DNA from: Geodermatophilaceae bacterium
GTDB lineage: Bacteria; Actinomycetota; Actinomycetes; Mycobacteriales; Geodermatophilaceae
Assembly (NCBI GenBank): GCA_013696785.1
Contig: JACCXW010000364.1
Location: 1-6,262 of the forward strand
Length of the DNA: 6,262 bases
Direction of reading: 5' to 3'
The translations under genes were made by a program, and so were the position numbers. Positions 4,252 to 6,262 of this stretch are shown piece by piece (the first letter of the stretch is position 1; each line of letters begins with the position of its first letter). The notes under the pieces were generated by a model. That model was not told where the DNA came from, made no database searches, and saw only the letters and a list, made by a program, of their open reading frames with translations.

Positions 4252-6081
4252 CTAGAACGCGTCCGCAGAGATGTCCATGAGCGCGTTGTCGGTGTTCTCG
4301 ACGAGCGTGCGCTCCGCGGTCAGCCTCGGCAGCACCTGGGTGGCGAAGAACCTGGCCGAGGCGAGCTTGCCCTCGTAGAACGCCTGATCCTTGATCGAGG
4401 TGTCCTCGCTGAGGGCAGCCATCGCCACCTCTGCGTGGCGCAGCAGCAGCCACCCGGTCAGCAGGTCGCCGAAGGCGAGCAGCAACCGCGTCGTGTTCTG
4501 CCCGACCTTGTAGAGGTTGGTCATGTCCTCTTGGGCAGTGGTCAGCTGACCCACCATGGCACCCACCATGGCCTGGACGTCGCCGAGTGCGATCGCGAGC
4601 AGCGCGCGCTCGTCCTTGAGCCTGCCGTTGCCCGCCTCGTTGTCGAGGCTCGACTGGATCTCACCGAAGACAGTGGCCAGCGCCTGACCCTTGTCCTTGA
4701 CGATCTTGCGGAAGAACAGGTCCATGCCCTGGATCGCGGTGGTGCCTTCGTAGAGCGTGTCGATCTTGGCGTCGCGGACGTACTGCTCGATGGGGTAGTC
4801 CTGCAGGTACCCGGAGCCGCCGAAGACCTGCAGGGACTCCGCTCCGAGCAGCGCATAAGCCCGCTCGGAGCCGAAACCCTTGACGATCGGCAGCAGCAGG
4901 TCGTTGACGCGATTGGCCTGCTGGATGTCCGGCGGCTCACCTCCGCGCCGGATCCGGTCCTGCCAGCTCGCCGCGTACAGGTACAGCGCCCGCATGCCCT
5001 CGGCGTAGGACTTCTGCAGCAGCAGGGATCGGCGTACGTCGGCGTGGTCGATGATGCGCACTCGGGGAGCGGTGGGGTCCGTCGAGCGGGTGAGATCAGC
5101 ACCCTGCAGCCTTGTCTTGGCGTAGTCCAGAGCGTTGAGATAGCCGGTGGACAGGGTGGCGATCGCCTTGGTGCCGACCATCATCCGGGCGGCCTCGATC
5201 GTGCGGAACATCTGCCGGATGCCGTCGTGGACACCCCCGACGAGGTAGCCCACCGCCGGCTCGTCCGCGCCGAACGTCAGCTCGCACGTCGACGATGCCT
5301 TGAGGCCCATCTTGTTCTCGAGGTTGGTCGCGAACACGCCGTTGCGTGCGCCGAGCTCGAAGGCGTCCCAGTCGAAGCAGAACTTGGGGACGATGAACAG
5401 CGACAGGCCCTTCGTTCCCGGACCGGCGCCCTCGGGCCGGGCCAGCACCAGATGGAAGATGTTCTCCGGCAGGTCCCAGTCACCAGAGGTGATGAAGCGC
5501 TTCACCCCCTGGATGTGCCACGTACCGTCCGGCTGCTGGATCGCCTTGGTCCGGCCCGCTCCGACATCGGATCCGGCGTCGGGCTCGGTGAGAACCATCG
5601 AGCCTGCCCAGTGTCGATCGATGGCGACCTGGGCGAAGCGCTTCTGCTCCGGTGTACCGAGGCTGTCAATGACCGTGGCGAAGCTGGGCCCGGTCATGAA
5701 CAGGAACACCGCGGGGTTGGCGCCCAGGATCAACTCGGCGCAGGCCCATTGCAGGCTCGGCGGAGCGCCATAGCCGCCGAGATGCTTCGGCACGGAAAGG
5801 CGATGCCAGTCCCCGTCGAGCATCGCCTGGCAGCTACGGGTGAGCGAGGCCGGCAACGTTACCGACTTCGTCGCAGCGTCGTACACGGGCGGATGCCGGT
5901 CGGCATCAGCGAAGGACTCGGCGATCGGCCCGCGGGCCAGCCGGTCGACTTCAGCCAGGATGCTCAGCGCAGTCGCCGTGTCCAGATCCTCGTACGGCGC
6001 CGTACCGAGCCAATCCTGGACCCGCAACACTTCGAAGAGGTTGAACCGCAGATCACGGAGATTGCTCTTGTAGTGAGTCAT
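4252..6081 (-). CDS. fadE5: acyl-CoA dehydrogenase, FadE5-type (about 610 aa, with extra N- and C-terminal domains)
   Basis: This FAD enzyme introduces the alpha-beta double bond into acyl-CoA in the first step of beta-oxidation. The 609-aa product shows the long five-part architecture of M. tuberculosis FadE5 and DmdC-like enzymes. It opens with the N-terminal block MTHYKSNLRDLRFNLFEVL (1-19; PF12418-like), then the helical N domain to about 160. The middle beta domain has LTEPDAGSDVGAG (164-176) and GVKRFITSGDWD (192-203). The C-terminal helical domain has LQVFGGSGYLQDYPIEQYVR (417-436) and YEGTTAIQGMDL (444-455). Glu445 in YEGTT is the expected catalytic base. A further helical domain (about 470-609) matches the PF12806-type C-terminal extension. 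Length is normal and no break is seen. The ATG at 6081 agrees with the conserved M-[ST]-H-Y-K-S-N start. A Shine-Dalgarno AGGAG (complement of 6093-6097) lies 11 bases away, slightly far. Chain length preference is not evident from sequence. The name rests on similarity recalled from FadE5, so orthology is likely rather than proven. Confidence 0.9.
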   Translation of the reverse strand: MTHYKSNLRDLRFNLFEVLRVQDWLGTAPYEDLDTATALSILAEVDRLARGPIAESFADADRHPPVYDAATKSVTLPASLTRSCQAMLDGDWHRLSVPKHLGGYGAPPSLQWACAELILGANPAVFLFMTGPSFATVIDSLGTPEQKRFAQVAIDRHWAGSMVLTEPDAGSDVGAGRTKAIQQPDGTWHIQGVKRFITSGDWDLPENIFHLVLARPEGAGPGTKGLSLFIVPKFCFDWDAFELGARNGVFATNLENKMGLKASSTCELTFGADEPAVGYLVGGVHDGIRQMFRTIEAARMMVGTKAIATLSTGYLNALDYAKTRLQGADLTRSTDPTAPRVRIIDHADVRRSLLLQKSYAEGMRALYLYAASWQDRIRRGGEPPDIQQANRVNDLLLPIVKGFGSERAYALLGAESLQVFGGSGYLQDYPIEQYVRDAKIDTLYEGTTAIQGMDLFFRKIVKDKGQALATVFGEIQSSLDNEAGNGRLKDERALLAIALGDVQAMVGAMVGQLTTAQEDMTNLYKVGQNTTRLLLAFGDLLTGWLLLRHAEVAMAALSEDTSIKDQAFYEGKLASARFFATQVLPRLTAERTLVENTDNALMDISADAF

Positions 6082-6187
6082 GGCGGGCAGAACTCCTGGG
6101 GAGAGACCGCGCAGCGGTGGGCGGACAAATCACCAATTCGTGACGGGCCGCCACCCGAGTAGGTGACTCCCCGCGCCCGTTGCAGGC
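6082..6187 (-). other. predicted 5' untranslated leader of the acyl-CoA dehydrogenase mRNA
   Basis: From the predicted start of transcription near 6187 to the ATG at 6081 the leader is about 106 bases with no gene of its own. It contains a perfect ACCGC-GCA-GCGGT stem-loop (6106-6118) upstream of the Shine-Dalgarno at 6093-6097. A looser nested stem has GGCGG (6120-6124) with CCGCC (6148-6152), and TCAC (6130-6133) with GTGA (6140-6143). I do not recognise a riboswitch class in it. Confidence 0.3.
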
Positions 6188-6193
6188 AGCCAG

Positions 6194-6222
6194 ATCATAT
6201 TACCGGGCGGTAACAACGGCAA
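6194..6222 (-). promoter_or_regulatory. promoter of the acyl-CoA dehydrogenase gene
   Basis: On the minus strand TTGCCG (complement of 6217-6222) and TATGAT (complement of 6194-6199) are separated by exactly 17 bases. They match the housekeeping consensus TTGACA/TATAAT at four and five of six positions. In such GC-rich DNA this is an unusually good promoter. Transcription would begin near 6187, in the direction of the dehydrogenase ATG at 6081. Confidence 0.65.
6200..6213. promoter_or_regulatory. palindromic operator inside the dehydrogenase promoter, probably for a TetR-type repressor
   Basis: TTACCG-GG-CGGTAA is a perfect 14-bp inverted repeat with a two-base centre. It touches the -10 box at 6194-6199 and fills most of the promoter spacer, so a bound protein would block RNA polymerase. 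Short palindromes with TTAC/GTAA ends are typical of actinobacterial TetR-family repressors of fatty acid degradation genes that release DNA on binding acyl-CoA. That regulator type is inferred; no regulator gene lies in the window. Confidence 0.6.
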
Positions 6223-6229
6223 ACCCGAG

Positions 6230-6262
6230 ATGTCAGAGGTCGAACTCCGTGGGCGGAATCCC
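6230..6262 (+). CDS. possible 5' end of a divergent gene (11 codons only)
   Basis: An ATG at 6230 opens a frame (MSEVELRGRNP) that runs to the end of the window without a stop. It would be divergent from the dehydrogenase, and the palindrome at 6200-6213 would lie 16 bp upstream of it. No clear Shine-Dalgarno precedes the ATG, and eleven codons are too few to identify a product or exclude chance. Confidence 0.2.
   Translation, partial: MSEVELRGRNP

Noticed and set aside
4216..6162. A 648-codon open frame on the + strand opposite the acyl-CoA dehydrogenase
   Set aside because: It lies antisense to a clearly conserved gene. Its composition (Arg, Gly, Val, Asp, Gln with no family motif) is what GC-rich codon bias on the other strand creates.
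1..6262. CRISPR array, tRNA/rRNA, insertion sequence, toxin-antitoxin or defence cassette
   Set aside because: No regularly spaced repeats, tRNA-like cloverleaf, transposase motifs, terminal repeats or small paired genes of that type were seen on either strand.

Overview
The window is GC-rich throughout, with strong third-position G/C bias, GTG starts, long antisense shadow frames, and gene families typical of lipid-degrading high-GC Actinobacteria. These are a FadE5-type acyl-CoA dehydrogenase, a DUF6458-like mini membrane protein, a PtpB-like tyrosine phosphatase, and a CaiC-like CoA ligase next to an actinobacterial-type citryl-CoA lyase homologue. A pseudonocardial, nocardioid or frankial genome would fit, but the sequence alone does not settle the genus.

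Layout. Two blocks face each other and converge near 2401-2435. Left block (+ strand, 1-2401): the 3' end of a MetE-like (cobalamin-independent methionine synthase II family) gene, then 15 bp later a CaiC-like acyl-CoA ligase, then a citryl-CoA lyase/citrate-synthase-fold gene whose ATG overlaps the ligase stop (ATGA). This reads as one operon that would activate an organic acid to its CoA thioester and perhaps cleave it; the substrate is unknown. The ligase is broken as written. It has a one-base frameshift near 1263, and about 50 residues appear to be missing in frame between its A4 and A5 motifs near 961-972. Right block (- strand, 6081 back to 2435): FadE5-like acyl-CoA dehydrogenase, 74-aa DUF6458-like membrane protein, tyrosine phosphatase, VOC/glyoxalase-like protein. 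The gaps are about 110, 80 and 90 bp, and each holds an inverted repeat.

Regulation. The clearest regulatory site is upstream of the dehydrogenase. A promoter with a TTGCCG -35 box, a 17-base spacer and a TATGAT -10 box carries a perfect 14-bp palindrome (TTACCG-GG-CGGTAA) in its spacer, as expected for repression by a TetR-like regulator. The ten-base core of that palindrome recurs upstream of the phosphatase gene. The phosphatase itself looks leaderless: a TACGCT -10 box lies six bases before its GTG. This raises the possibility that the dehydrogenase and the phosphatase share a regulator.

No RNA gene, CRISPR array, insertion sequence, phage element or obviously new defence system is visible. 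The items most worth following are the doubly damaged ligase inside an otherwise intact operon, the citrate-synthase-fold protein lacking the usual catalytic Asp, and the dehydrogenase/phosphatase operator pair.
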